A stretch of DNA of 64,000 bases from an uncultured Clostridia bacterium (GCA_947089425.1 CAMUKG010000004.1:1-64000); one strand, 5' to 3'; shown: positions 49,634-58,598, counted from the stretch's first letter. Numbers and translations: made by a program. The notes: generated by a model not told the origin, from the sequence alone.

Positions 49634-50275
49634 GTGCTCACTTATTATATAGGAAATATACGCGAAAAAAGGAAGCTGTTTCGCACCCCTCGCGACGGCG
49701 CGGCGGTTGCGGACAATTGCGACGTACTTGCCGATTTCGGCGTGAACGGCAAAATCTGCATGGTGCTCGGCGATATTCCTTACGGCGACATGCGAGTGGG
49801 CGAATATCTTGCCTATGCCCGAGCTCTCAAAGCGCAAGAGTCGCTTTCGGCGCAATCCGCCGAAAAGCTGTTGAAAAAGGCGGGAGTGCGGGCGTCGCTC
49901 GATAAAAAAATGAGCTCGCTTTCGCGCTATGCGTTTAGGGGAGTGGTGCTTGCCGCCGCTCTCGACGAGGGCACCAAAGAGGCTTGGCTCAACCTCGACG
50001 GAATCGCGTTTTCGCCTCTCGCGAAAAGGGGAATGCTCGCAATGCTTAGGCGCATGGCGCGCAACTTCGAAAACGTGCACGTTTCCGTGTCGGACTATCG
50101 CTTTATTCCGCGCTCGGCAAATTCGCTCGCGGTGACTACTCGCGGCACAGTGCAAGGAAAGCCTAAGTCGGCGTCGCGCAAATACGTGCGACTTCGTTTT
50201 TGCAAAAAGAAACGCCGCGAAAGCCTTGTTCTCTCCGCTCTAAGCGGCAGAAAAACCGTGCTTTGCGACGGGTAA
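49634..50275 (+). CDS. ABC-ATPase-like protein lacking the P-loop
   Basis: The product has 213 residues. It follows the layout of an ABC ATPase but without Walker A: GKICMVLGDIPYGDMRVGEY resembles a Q-loop region, MSSLSRYAFRGVVLAAAL a degraded signature helix (LSGGxxxRVxLAxAL), AWLNLDGIAF a Walker B-like strand without the usual DE, and VHVSVSDYRFI an H-loop-like strand with Asp in place of His. It ends with a basic tail (RLRFCKKKRRE). The start is GTG 49634, with GGGAGGAG inside the terminator stem. It is probably catalytically dead and may be a regulatory or scaffold partner of the preceding ABC pair. The family call is by pattern only. Confidence 0.5.
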   Translation: MLTYYIGNIREKRKLFRTPRDGAAVADNCDVLADFGVNGKICMVLGDIPYGDMRVGEYLAYARALKAQESLSAQSAEKLLKKAGVRASLDKKMSSLSRYAFRGVVLAAALDEGTKEAWLNLDGIAFSPLAKRGMLAMLRRMARNFENVHVSVSDYRFIPRSANSLAVTTRGTVQGKPKSASRKYVRLRFCKKKRRESLVLSALSGRKTVLCDG

Positions 50276-50281
50276 GGGCGA

Positions 50282-50308
50282 TTATTGCAGAGCTCGCAAT
50301 GGAGAGCT
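50282..50308 (+). repeat. Interspersed hairpin repeat, family A, copy 3
   Basis: TTATTGCAGAGCTCGCAAT then GGAGAGCT; see 9674 and 24989. The following 130 bases hold two more short hairpins (CCTTTTTCGATAAAAAGG near 50353) and no gene. Confidence 0.6.
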
Positions 50309-50445
50309 TTTTGTTTATGAATTTGTAGCTTTGAGCTTTAACAAAACACCAACCTTTTTCGATAAAAAGGCTGGCAATAGTTTTTACCGTTTTGTGCCAT
50401 AAAAACGGCGTGCCCGCAATTCGCTCTTTGCATACAATGGTATTG

Positions 50446-50985
50446 ATGAACATTTTTGCAATGAGTATTATACTTTCGCTGAGCGTGAGCGCCGACGCGC
50501 TTGCGTGCGGCTATTCGGCGGGTGCGTCGAGATTAAAAGTGCCTCTTTCGGGAGCGGTTGCCGCCGCTGTGGTGTCGGCGGCTTTTGTGGCTGCGGGCAT
50601 GACGGCGGGGAATTTGAGCGCGCCGTTTATGCCCGCGTCGGTCGGAAAATATATTTCGTTTTCGCTTCTTGCGATTTTCGGGCTTTTGAAACTTGTCGAT
50701 ACGGGCGGCGATTCGCTGCGTGCCGACTGCAATCAAGACAAACGACTTTCGGTGCCGGAAGGAGCGGCGCTCGGTTCGGCGTTGTCGGTAGACGGTTTGG
50801 CGGCGGGGTTCGGGAGTATGGGGCAAGCGGCGGCAATCGCGTGCACCACAGTGTGCACTTTTGTTTTTACGGCGGCGGCTCTCTATTTCGGCGCGAAAGG
50901 CGGGCGAGGAGTGAAGAACGGAAGATTAGGCAACATAGTGGCGGGGCTTGCGCTCATAATTCTCGCGGTTGAAAAAATACTGTGA
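50446..50985 (+). CDS. MntP/YtaF-like membrane protein
   Basis: This 179-residue integral membrane protein has six predicted helices in two related halves. The family's repeated acidic motif is visible twice: SLSVSADALACG in helix 1 and ALSVDGLAAGFG in helix 4. MntP proteins export Mn(II), and YtaF relatives are sporulation-associated; which it is cannot be decided here. The start is uncertain: ATG 50446 lies seven bases past a TACAAT box (50434-50439) and could be leaderless, while an in-frame ATG at 50437 is less likely. No Shine-Dalgarno is present. It is a lone gene. Confidence 0.75.
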   Translation: MNIFAMSIILSLSVSADALACGYSAGASRLKVPLSGAVAAAVVSAAFVAAGMTAGNLSAPFMPASVGKYISFSLLAIFGLLKLVDTGGDSLRADCNQDKRLSVPEGAALGSALSVDGLAAGFGSMGQAAAIACTTVCTFVFTAAALYFGAKGGRGVKNGRLGNIVAGLALIILAVEKIL

Positions 50986-51000
50986 ACATGTACATTTTTT

Positions 51001-51077
51001 GTCGCCTCGACCGAAGCGGAGAGGTCTTTTATTATTTATAAGATTTCTCCGCTCCGCCTCGCTTCTGTCGAAATGAC
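51001..51077. repeat. Inverted-repeat element, family E
   Basis: GTCGCCTCGACCGAAGCGGAGAG... on the left and CTCCGCTCCGCCTCGCTTCTGTCGAAATGAC on the right are imperfect inverted arms around an AT-rich loop. With the two elements below it fills most of the 346-bp gap 50986-51331, which has no gene. Confidence 0.6.
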
Positions 51078-51090
51078 GGTGAGTGTCCTT

Positions 51091-51139
51091 AGCCGAGCGC
51101 GAAGCGCGAACGCCACTAGCGTATGCGAGTATTGCGAGG
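51091..51139 (+). repeat. Interspersed 49-bp repeat, family B, copy 2
   Basis: Matches 9710-9758 with one mismatch in 49. Confidence 0.8.
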
Positions 51140-51205
51140 AGAGCGAAGCTCGACGTGGCAATCTTTGTTTTATGTTTGAGATTGCTTCGCTACGCTCGCA
51201 ATGAC
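51129..51205. repeat. Interspersed inverted-repeat element, family D, copy 2
   Basis: Left arm ATTGCGAGGAGAGCGAAGCT...GGCAATCT, right arm AGATTGCTTCGCTACGCTCG then CAATGAC. It overlaps the end of the family-B repeat by about 11 bp. The left arm is nearly identical to the reverse complement of the right arm of the copy at 57527-57603. Confidence 0.7.
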
Positions 51206-51261
51206 ATTGCTAACGTTCGCGCTTTGCTCGCAGTGACACGGCATGAATGGGGCGAAATTCC

Positions 51262-51290
51262 TTTACAAATTTTTTTTGCGGTAGTATAAT
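51262..51290 (+). promoter_or_regulatory. pta-ackA promoter
   Basis: TTTACA (51262-51267), 17 bases, TATAAT (51285-51290). Confidence 0.8.
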
Positions 51291-51331
51291 AATATGCGGA
51301 AAAAATATTTAGTAAAAGGGAGATAAAAACC

Positions 51332-52345
51332 ATGTCTGAAATTATGGATTCCATTCGGGCGCGGGCGGCAAAGCTGAACCGCCACATTGTGCTTCCCGAA
51401 GGGGCCGACGAGCGCACTATAAGAGCCGCAGCGCTCATCACCGAGAGAAAAATGGCGCGCATAACCGTGCTCGGCGACGAAGCCGAAATGAAAAAACTTT
51501 GCCCCGACGTTAAGTTCGGCGGATTTAACGTTATAAATCCCGCCAAGTCGGACAAGCTCGATTCTTACGCCGACCTACTTTACGAGCTCAGAAAGGCGAA
51601 AGGAATGACGCGCGAAGACGCTCAAAAAATTGCCGCCGACCCGCTCTATTTCGGCACGCTCATGCTCAAAGCGGACGACGCCGACGGCATGGTGGCGGGC
51701 GCAATCAATTCTACGGGCGCTGTGCTTCGTCCTGCGTTGCAGATTATAAAAACCGCTCCCGGTATAGGAAGCGCTTCGAGTTCGTTCATTATCGCGTTGC
51801 CCAAAGAGAACCCCGCCGCTAAGCTCTACGGCGAAAACGGCGTTTTGGTTTACGGCGATTGCGGCGTTATTCCCAATCCAACCGAAGAACAGCTCGTGGA
51901 TATTGCGTACAGCACCGCCAAAACGGCGCGCGACGTGTGCGGCTTCCCCGAACAGCGAGTGGCTCTTCTCAGCTTTTCCACCAAAGGGAGCGCCAAAGAC
52001 CCGCTTGTTGACAAAATGACGAACGCGCTTGCAAAAATCAAAGAAAAATATCCCGACATGCTTGTTGACGGCGAGCTTCAAGGCGACGCCGCGCTCGTGC
52101 CTCGCGTAGCCGAAAAGAAAGTGAAAGGCAACAGCCCCGTCGCGGGAAAAGCCAACGTGCTCATTTTTCCCGACCTAAACGCGGGCAATATAGCTTATAA
52201 GCTCAGCCAATATTTGGGCGGCGCGGAAGCAATCGGTCCGCTCATTCAAGGACTTGCGAAACCCGTTAACGACCTTAGCAGAGGTTGCTCGGTGGAAGAT
52301 ATCGTTTCGGTTGTAGCCGTTGTGGTGCTCAACACTATTAAGTAG
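51332..52345 (+). CDS. pta: Phosphate acetyltransferase
   Basis: This 337-residue cytosolic enzyme interconverts acetyl-CoA and acetyl phosphate. The short single-domain PTA form is seen: RIVLPEG-like [17 protein letters not shown] at the N-terminus, [20 protein letters not shown] (about 112-131), [30 protein letters not shown] and the C-terminal [19 protein letters not shown] with [27 protein letters not shown] precedes the ATG. ackA follows in the same direction 90 bases later, giving the classical acetate pathway. It may also serve propionyl-CoA made by the microcompartment nearby. Confidence 0.96.
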   Translation: MSEIMDSIRARAAKLNRHIVLPEGADERTIRAAALITERKMARITVLGDEAEMKKLCPDVKFGGFNVINPAKSDKLDSYADLLYELRKAKGMTREDAQKIAADPLYFGTLMLKADDADGMVAGAINSTGAVLRPALQIIKTAPGIGSASSSFIIALPKENPAAKLYGENGVLVYGDCGVIPNPTEEQLVDIAYSTAKTARDVCGFPEQRVALLSFSTKGSAKDPLVDKMTNALAKIKEKYPDMLVDGELQGDAALVPRVAEKKVKGNSPVAGKANVLIFPDLNAGNIAYKLSQYLGGAEAIGPLIQGLAKPVNDLSRGCSVEDIVSVVAVVVLNTIK

Positions 52346-52435
52346 TTTTATTTGAATATGCGGCGGCAAAACTTTTTTGTCGCTTGAAGTTTGGGCGGAG
52401 CGTAGCCCGTAAAAAAAGAAAGGAGACGGAAAATC

Positions 52436-53674
52436 ATGAAAATACTTGTTATAAACGCGGGCAGCAGTTCGCTTAAATATCAACTTATAGATATGGAAAC
52501 CGAAACGGTTTCGGCAAAAGGCGTGTGCGAGCGCATAGGCATAGACGGCAGTATGCTCACGCATAAGGCGAACGGAAAAGAAACGGTAATAAAATCGCCT
52601 ATGCCCGACCACAACGAGGCTATTCGCCTTGTGCTCGACGCTCTCGTCAGCCCCGCGCACGGCGTTGTGAAGAGCATGAACGAAATCGGCGCGGTGGGGC
52701 ACAGAATGGTGCATTCCGCCGAAGATTTCACCGAGTCGGTGCTCGTTACCGACGAGGTTATGGAAATTTGCCGCCGTAACGGAGAGCTTGCGCCTCTTCA
52801 CCAACCCGCAAATCTTATAGGCGTGGAAGCGTGCAAAAAGGCTATGCCCGGCGTGCCTATGGCTCTTGTGTTCGATACCGCGTTCCACCATACTATGCCC
52901 AAAAAGGCGTATATGTACGGGCTTCCTTACGAATACTACACCGACTATAAAGTGCGTCGCTACGGTTTTCACGGCACGAGCCACAAGTTTGTTTCCGAAG
53001 AAGCGGCGAAGTTTTTGGGCAAAGACGTGAAAGACGTTAAAGTCGTTACCTGCCATTTGGGCAACGGTTCGTCGATTAGCGCGGTAGACGGCGGAAAATG
53101 CGTTGATACGAGCATGGGCTTCACCCCGCTCGAAGGCGTTCCTATGGGCACCCGTTGCGGCGATATAGACCCGTCGGTTGTTGAATACCTCATGAGCAAA
53201 ACGGGAATGAACGTTCACGAAGTCTTGAACGTTTGCAACAAAAAGTCGGGCATGGCCGGGCTCAGCGGAGTTTCGAGCGACTTTAGAGACCTTACGGCGG
53301 CGGCAGAAAAGGGAAACGAACGCGCGATTTTGGCTCTCGACGTTTTCGGCTACACCGTTAAGCGTTATGTGGGGGCGTATATCGCGGCAATGAACGGAAT
53401 AGACGCGCTAGTGTTTACTGCGGGCGTAGGCGAGCACACTCCCGAAGTTCGCTCGCGCGTGGCGGGGAACATGGAGTTCTTCGGAATCAAGCTTGACGAA
53501 AAGAAAAATTACAGCGGCGAAAGAGGAGTCGCGCGCGACATATCCGCGCCCGATTCGCGCGTTCGCGTGCTCATAATTCCAACCAACGAAGAACTCGTAA
53601 TCGCAAGAGAGACGAAAGCGCTCGTAACTAGCGGCGGCGGTAAAAAGACCGATTACATTTACTGCCAAAAGTAG
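52436..53674 (+). CDS. ackA: Acetate kinase
   Basis: The product has 412 residues. It makes ATP from acetyl phosphate and ADP. ASKHA-fold signatures are present: ILVINAGSSSLKYQL at the N-terminus, VGHRMVHSAEDF (about 82-93), HLGNGSSISAVDGGKCVDTS (about 206-225), the PSVVEYL block and VFTAGVGEHTPEVRSRV (about 322-338). AAAGGAGACGG precedes the ATG. It is downstream of pta in one operon. A short stem (GCGGCAAAA/TTTTGTCGC, near 52363-52383) in the gap has no T-run and may set relative expression. Confidence 0.97.
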   Translation: MKILVINAGSSSLKYQLIDMETETVSAKGVCERIGIDGSMLTHKANGKETVIKSPMPDHNEAIRLVLDALVSPAHGVVKSMNEIGAVGHRMVHSAEDFTESVLVTDEVMEICRRNGELAPLHQPANLIGVEACKKAMPGVPMALVFDTAFHHTMPKKAYMYGLPYEYYTDYKVRRYGFHGTSHKFVSEEAAKFLGKDVKDVKVVTCHLGNGSSISAVDGGKCVDTSMGFTPLEGVPMGTRCGDIDPSVVEYLMSKTGMNVHEVLNVCNKKSGMAGLSGVSSDFRDLTAAAEKGNERAILALDVFGYTVKRYVGAYIAAMNGIDALVFTAGVGEHTPEVRSRVAGNMEFFGIKLDEKKNYSGERGVARDISAPDSRVRVLIIPTNEELVIARETKALVTSGGGKKTDYIYCQK

Positions 53675-53770
53675 AATATAAGCGGAGAATGCTCTGCTTA
53701 ACCTCAAAAAATGTCTTGCATTGCGCGGACATTTTTTCCTATGCAAACGCTATAAAGGAAATTAAAAAAT

Positions 53771-54739
53771 ATGAACAGAAAAGCTCTTGCGTTTCTAACC
53801 CTTTTGCCCATTGCGCTCTTTGTGATTTGCATGGTTATAGGTTCGGTAGTGGATATTTACGCCATGCGAATGGCGGCCGTAGTCATTCTGTTCGGCGGAG
53901 AATTTTGTGTCGCGGTCGGCTATACCGTGTTCATTTTTATAGGAATTAAACAAGGAAAGACGCAATCGAACGGCGAGCTTGCCGACGACGGGGCGGACAC
54001 CGACGACGAAATGGAAGCGGACGGTGAAAGCGACGAAGACGAATCTGACGACGGGAACGAGGAATACGAGAACGAGGAAAAGGAAAGCGAAAACGTTGCC
54101 GCCGAATGCGCCGCCGTTGAGCAACATAGAGACGCGGAAGCTGAAAGCGAAGCTCTCGCGCGAATAAATTCCACCTACGGCGTTGAAAATCAAACGGCAA
54201 TGGCTGAACACCAAATCGCGCATGTGAAAAGCGCTTACCGTTCGTCGAGTAAAAAAGAGAAAATAGCGGGCTTTGTTCTTTTGGGAGTGTTGCTTGCTTT
54301 GTTTTTGGGGTTTCCTATCTTTATAGGGCTCGGCTATATCGTTGCGGGCATTGTCTGTTTTGCGGGGTTCGGCGGTATAATAATAATTTCGGGAATTACG
54401 GTGGCAATACGTCAAAAAATATCCATGTCGAGTAAAGGATACAAAAATTCGATATTGAAGAAAGGCAAAGTGCTTGCTTGCACCATGTCGAGTTTGACCG
54501 GCTATTCGGCGGGACGCAAGACGAACCGCATTACCATCGTTATGTACAAAGTGCGCATAGAAGTGGACGGAGAAGAAAAGACTGCATACGGTAAAACGTT
54601 TTACGAGGTCGGAGACGAAGTGGAAGTTTTGTGTAATGACAAATGGAAAAACTTTGCTACGATAGTGACCCGCCCCGAGAAATCGGGCGAAACTGCGAGC
54701 GAAGTGCCGGAACGCGACGAAAACGAAGCACAAAAATAG
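53771..54739 (+). CDS. Membrane protein with acidic linker, unknown function
   Basis: The product has 322 residues. There are two TM pairs: about 8-30 and 34-58, then 161-181 and 184-209. A strongly acidic, Asp/Glu-rich loop (about 66-130) separates them. The C-terminal 105 residues are a cytosolic or extracytoplasmic beta-rich domain (IVMYKVRIEVDGEEKTAYGK, FYEVGDEVEVLCNDKW) reminiscent of DUF3592-type or small OB-like domains; the resemblance is weak. AAAGGAA precedes the ATG, and a strong terminator follows. It lies between ackA and the microcompartment operon but shows no link to either. Confidence 0.65.
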   Translation: MNRKALAFLTLLPIALFVICMVIGSVVDIYAMRMAAVVILFGGEFCVAVGYTVFIFIGIKQGKTQSNGELADDGADTDDEMEADGESDEDESDDGNEEYENEEKESENVAAECAAVEQHRDAEAESEALARINSTYGVENQTAMAEHQIAHVKSAYRSSSKKEKIAGFVLLGVLLALFLGFPIFIGLGYIVAGIVCFAGFGGIIIISGITVAIRQKISMSSKGYKNSILKKGKVLACTMSSLTGYSAGRKTNRITIVMYKVRIEVDGEEKTAYGKTFYEVGDEVEVLCNDKWKNFATIVTRPEKSGETASEVPERDENEAQK

Positions 54740-54773
54740 CGCTCGCTAAAACACGGGAAAATAAAACTCGCTC

Positions 54774-54813
54774 AAACCCACACGAAAAAAACATGCTCGT
54801 GTGGGTTTTTATT
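54774..54813 (+). terminator. Terminator before the microcompartment operon
   Basis: AAACCCACACGA pairs with TCGTGTGGGTTT, followed by TTA. It isolates the microcompartment locus from upstream reading. Confidence 0.9.
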
Positions 54814-54824
54814 TGTTTTTACGG

Positions 54825-54853
54825 TTGACAAGTGTGGTTTTGTGTGGTAAAAT
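54825..54853 (+). promoter_or_regulatory. Promoter of the glycyl radical enzyme gene with operator-like repeats
   Basis: TTGACA (54825-54830), 17 bases, TAAAAT (54848-54853). The spacer holds GTGTGGTTTT (54832-54841) and GTGTGGT (54842-54848), a 10-bp-phased direct repeat, the reverse complement of the AAAACCACAC sites at 58951-59066. A protein bound here would block the polymerase. Confidence 0.8.
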
Positions 54854-54922
54854 AACTATGTAAATATAGCATACGGGTGTATTGATTGTGGTCGCTGCAC
54901 TCGTAAAAGGGGTAAAAACAAA

Positions 54923-57445
54923 ATGAAATTCGAAATTGCCGAATGCGCCAAAACGCCGAGAATAGGTCGACTTGTTTCCGACTTGTTTGAAAAAATGCCG
55001 CAAATCGAGCATTACCGCGCGGTGCTTTACACAGAGTCGTTCCGCAAAACGGAAGGGGAACCTATCGTTCTCCGCAAAGCGAAAGCGTTTTATAACGTTT
55101 GCAAAAATATTCCCATTGTTATTAGGCAAGGGGAGCTCGTAGTGGGAGCCAACTCGGTATCGCCGCGTTCGTGCCCCACGTTTCCCGAGTTTTCGTTCGA
55201 GTGGCTCGAATCCGAATTCGACACCGTTGCGACCCGTGCCGCCGACCCGTTTGAAATAAGCGAGGAGAGCAAAGCCGCGCTACGCGAAGTTCACAAATAC
55301 TGGCGAGGAAAAACCACGAGCGAGCTCGCCACTTCGTATATGGCGCCCGAAGCGAGAAAGGCTTTCGAGCACAATATGTTTACGCCGGGCAATTATTTTT
55401 ATAACGGAGTTGGGCACGTCACCGTGAAATACGGCGAAGTGCTCTCGGGCGGTCTCGATTCGGTGATTGCGCGAGCCGCGTCCGAGCTCGGCAAGGCAAG
55501 CGTCGCCGACGCCGATTACGCCCGCCGTTCGGCATTTTTGAAGTCGGTAATCGTGGCTTGCGAGGCGGTTAAGATTTACGCCGCCCGTTACAGCGAGCTT
55601 GCGGCTGAAATGGCTGAAAGGGAGAGTGACCACGCGCGCAAAGCAGAGCTAATCGATATTGCGGCGCGTTGCGCGCAAGTTCCCGCAAAACCCGCCCGCA
55701 GTTTCGCGGAAGCTTGCCAATCGTTTTGGTTTATCCAACAGCTTTTGCAACTCGAATCGAGCGGTCACAGCATAAGTCCGGGTCGTTTCGACCAATACAT
55801 GTATCCCTATTATGCCGAAGATATAAAGAGCGGCAAACTTACGCGCGAATTTGCGCAAGAACTTATAGACTGCATTTTCGTGAAATTAAACGATTTGAAC
55901 AAAGTGCGCGACGCCGCTTCCGCCGAAGGGTTCGCGGGTTACAGCTTGTTCCAAAATATGATTGTGGGCGGTGTCAATGCCGACGGCATAGACGTTACGA
56001 ACGACCTTTCGGTTATGTGTATAGTCGCGTCTAAGCACGTAATGCTTCCTCAACCGTCGCTTTCCATAAGAGTGTGGAACGGTAGCCCTCACGAGCTCCT
56101 TATAAAAGCGGGCGAACTCACTCGCACGGGAGTGGGGCTTCCCGCGTATTACAACGACGAAGTTATTATCCCCGCGCTTGTCAGCAGAGGCCTCACAATG
56201 GCGGACGCGCGCAACTATAACATAATAGGGTGCGTCGAGCCGCAATGTCCTGGCAAAACCGACGGCTGGCACGACGCCGCGTTTTTCAATATGTGCCGTC
56301 CGCTCGAACTCGTTTTTTCTCGCGGCATAGACAAGGGCGAACAGGTGGGGCTCGACACGGGCGACGTTTCGAAGTTAGATACATACGAAAAATTCCGTGA
56401 CGCATATGTAAAGCAGATTAACTACGCAATCGAGCTTTTGGTGAACGCCGACAACGCAATCGATTACGCCCACATGGAGCGCTCGCCGCTTGCGTTAGAG
56501 AGCTGTTTGGTAGACGATTGCATAGCTCGCGGCAAAAGTTTGCAAGAGGGCGGCGCCATATATAACTTCACCGGGCCGCAGGGCTTCGGCGTTGCGAACA
56601 TGGGCGATGCGCTCTACGCCGTGAAAACTCTCGTGTACGAGCAGAAGAAATTTACAATGGAAGAGCTCAAACGGGCGCTTTACTATAATTACGGCAATAT
56701 AACCGAAGCTCGCGCCGCCGACATAACTGCCGACGTCGTGCGCGCCATGCAAGCGGAGGGAAAGAAGATTTCCGAAAAGGAAATTCCCGCCGTGCTCAAA
56801 AGCGTGCTCTCTTCGCTTTCTGACACGGAGAAAAAACGTTTTGCCGAAATCAAGTCGCTTATAGACGCAGTTACGCACTTCGGCAACGACGACGACGTTG
56901 CCGACGCGTTTGCGAGAGAGGCGGCGTATATGTACACCCGTCCGCTCGAAACCTACAAAAACCCTCGCGGCGGAATGTTTCAAGCGGGACTTTATCCCGT
57001 GTCGGCTAACGTGCCGCTCGGCGCGCAAACGGGCGCCACTCCCGACGGAAGATATGCCTACGTTCCCGTTGCCGACGGCGTGAGCCCTTCGGCGGGAAGA
57101 GACACAAAGGGTCCCACCGCTACGGCAAATTCGGTGAGTAAGCTCGACCACTACATTGCGAGCAACGGAACCCTTTTCAATCAAAAGTTTCATCCGTCGG
57201 CGCTCGCGGGGCGTGAAGGACTCGAAAAATTCGTCGCACTCATTCGCACGTATTTCGACCAAAAGGGAAGCCACATGCAGTTTAACGTGGTTAGCCGCGA
57301 AACGCTTATCGACGCGCAAAAGCACCCCGAAAACTATAAGCACCTCGTTGTTCGCGTGGCTGGTTACAGCGCGCTGTTCACAACTCTTTCGCGTTCGTTG
57401 CAGGATGATATTATAAATCGTACGGAGCAGGCTTGGGGCAACTAA
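54923..57445 (+). CDS. Glycyl radical diol dehydratase (propanediol dehydratase type)
   Basis: This 840-residue enzyme of the PFL/glycyl-radical family probably dehydrates 1,2-propanediol to propionaldehyde without B12, inside the microcompartment. The active-site block GCVEPQCPGKTDGWHDAAFF has the thiyl Cys at residue 437 and the dehydratase-type Glu two residues on. The radical loop VRVAGYSALFTTLS has Gly814. GCVEPQ plus GWHDAAFFN favours the propanediol/glycerol dehydratase branch; choline lyase shares GCVEP, so it is not fully excluded. The aldolase and aldehyde dehydrogenase downstream point to propanediol. AAAGGGG precedes the ATG. Its activase gene follows after a 360-bp gap with its own promoter. 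Confidence 0.9.
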   Translation: MKFEIAECAKTPRIGRLVSDLFEKMPQIEHYRAVLYTESFRKTEGEPIVLRKAKAFYNVCKNIPIVIRQGELVVGANSVSPRSCPTFPEFSFEWLESEFDTVATRAADPFEISEESKAALREVHKYWRGKTTSELATSYMAPEARKAFEHNMFTPGNYFYNGVGHVTVKYGEVLSGGLDSVIARAASELGKASVADADYARRSAFLKSVIVACEAVKIYAARYSELAAEMAERESDHARKAELIDIAARCAQVPAKPARSFAEACQSFWFIQQLLQLESSGHSISPGRFDQYMYPYYAEDIKSGKLTREFAQELIDCIFVKLNDLNKVRDAASAEGFAGYSLFQNMIVGGVNADGIDVTNDLSVMCIVASKHVMLPQPSLSIRVWNGSPHELLIKAGELTRTGVGLPAYYNDEVIIPALVSRGLTMADARNYNIIGCVEPQCPGKTDGWHDAAFFNMCRPLELVFSRGIDKGEQVGLDTGDVSKLDTYEKFRDAYVKQINYAIELLVNADNAIDYAHMERSPLALESCLVDDCIARGKSLQEGGAIYNFTGPQGFGVANMGDALYAVKTLVYEQKKFTMEELKRALYYNYGNITEARAADITADVVRAMQAEGKKISEKEIPAVLKSVLSSLSDTEKKRFAEIKSLIDAVTHFGNDDDVADAFAREAAYMYTRPLETYKNPRGGMFQAGLYPVSANVPLGAQTGATPDGRYAYVPVADGVSPSAGRDTKGPTATANSVSKLDHYIASNGTLFNQKFHPSALAGREGLEKFVALIRTYFDQKGSHMQFNVVSRETLIDAQKHPENYKHLVVRVAGYSALFTTLSRSLQDDIINRTEQAWGN

Positions 57446-57526
57446 CCGCCTAATGGTGAACTCTCATCGGCGAGCCGCCTGTTGCGCCTTTCTGCGCCCG
57501 TCTGCACAGTCTTAGCGGTGTTTGGT

Positions 57527-57603
57527 GTCACTGCGAGCGAAGCGTGGCAGCCCAAACCATAAACCGAGATTGCTGCGTCGAGCTTAGCTCTCCTCGCAAT
57601 GAC
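57527..57603. repeat. Interspersed inverted-repeat element, family D, copy 3
   Basis: Left arm GTCACTGCGAGCGAAGCGTG, right arm GAGATTGCTGCGTCGAGC ending TCCTCGCAATGAC. It lies in the 360-bp gap between the dehydratase and activase genes; the rest of the gap has a family-C repeat and a promoter. Confidence 0.7.
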
Positions 57604-57683
57604 AAGACAGCAACATAATTAATAATTCGATTGTGTTCTCACTTCTTAACCTTTAAAAAGCCGTCATGGGCGCAGCCTTTGTC

Positions 57684-57721
57684 GTTTTCGCCGGAAATAT
57701 TTTGCGACCCAAAGGGCGGTG
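57684..57721 (+). repeat. Interspersed repeat, family C, copy 2
   Basis: GTTTTCGCCGGAAATA then TTTTGCGACCCAAAGGGCGGTG; compare 25284-25320. It ends two bases before the activase promoter. Confidence 0.65.
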
Positions 57722-57722
57722 A

Positions 57723-57751
57723 TTGTAAAAACAATAAAGCTACATTATAAT
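57723..57751 (+). promoter_or_regulatory. Promoter of the activase gene
   Basis: TTGTAA (57723-57728), 17 bases, TATAAT (57746-57751). It lacks the AAAACCACAC motif of the two other promoters in the locus. Confidence 0.7.
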
Positions 57752-57805
57752 ACAAATAAAAGAAAAGCTATCCGTTGCTCGCAAGGCAACAAAAAAAGGA
57801 TTTGT

Positions 57806-58597
57806 ATGTCAGACGTTCAAACGACAGGACGAATATTCGATATTCAGCGCTACTCGATTCACGACGGGCGTGGAATCCGCACAATCGTGTTTTTGAAAGG
57901 GTGCGTTTTGCGTTGCCGTTGGTGTTGCAATCCCGAATCGCAACGGTACGAAATCGAAACAATGCAAACGCAAGACGGCGTTAAAACTATGGGGCGCGAC
58001 GTCACCGTAGGAGAGGTTCTCGAAACGGTAGAGCGCGACAGGGGATATTATCGCCGAAGCGGCGGCGGCATTACGCTTTCGGGCGGCGAAAGTTTGTGCC
58101 AACCAAAATTTGCTCTCTCTCTGCTTCGCGAAAGCAAAGCGCGGGGTATATCGACGGCAATAGAAAGCATGGGGTGCGCCGAGTGGGAAGTTATTCGCGA
58201 GTTGTTGCCGTATATAGACCAATATCTGCTCGATATAAAACACACGAATCCCGACAAGCACCGCGAATTCACCGGAAAATCGAACGAGTTAATGCTCGAA
58301 AACGCTCGCAAGATTGTCGAGAGCGGGCTCACCGAACTCACTGTTCGCGTTCCCGTTATTCCAACGTTTAATGCGAGCGAAGAGGAGATTGCGGCGATTG
58401 CGCGGTTTGCTGACTCTCTTCCCGGAGTTAAGGGTATACATTTGTTGCCGTATCACAGATTAGGGCAAGATAAGTATGCGGGGCTGGGGCGCGAGTATTC
58501 TATGGCGCACATAGTTCCGCCCGACGCCGAATTTATGGAAAAACTTTTGAGCGCGGCGAGGCGCAATTGCAAACTGCATTGCCAAATCGGAGGATAA
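57806..58597 (+). CDS. Glycyl radical enzyme activating enzyme (radical SAM)
   Basis: The product has 263 residues. The radical-SAM cluster motif CVLRCRWC gives Cys33, Cys37 and Cys40, followed by CNPES typical of glycyl-radical activases. GGGITLSGGESLCQP (about 92-106), LLDIKHTNPDKHREFTG and VIPTFNASEEEI are further family blocks. It generates the radical on Gly814 of the dehydratase using SAM. The ferredoxin-like insertion with two extra 4Fe-4S clusters, usual in activases of this dehydratase branch, is missing; the length is like pyruvate formate-lyase activase. ATG 57806 has AAAGGA upstream; a longer frame from 57719 would start inside the promoter. The shell gene follows after one base. 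Confidence 0.9.
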   Translation: MSDVQTTGRIFDIQRYSIHDGRGIRTIVFLKGCVLRCRWCCNPESQRYEIETMQTQDGVKTMGRDVTVGEVLETVERDRGYYRRSGGGITLSGGESLCQPKFALSLLRESKARGISTAIESMGCAEWEVIRELLPYIDQYLLDIKHTNPDKHREFTGKSNELMLENARKIVESGLTELTVRVPVIPTFNASEEEIAAIARFADSLPGVKGIHLLPYHRLGQDKYAGLGREYSMAHIVPPDAEFMEKLLSAARRNCKLHCQIGG

Positions 58598-58598
58598 T

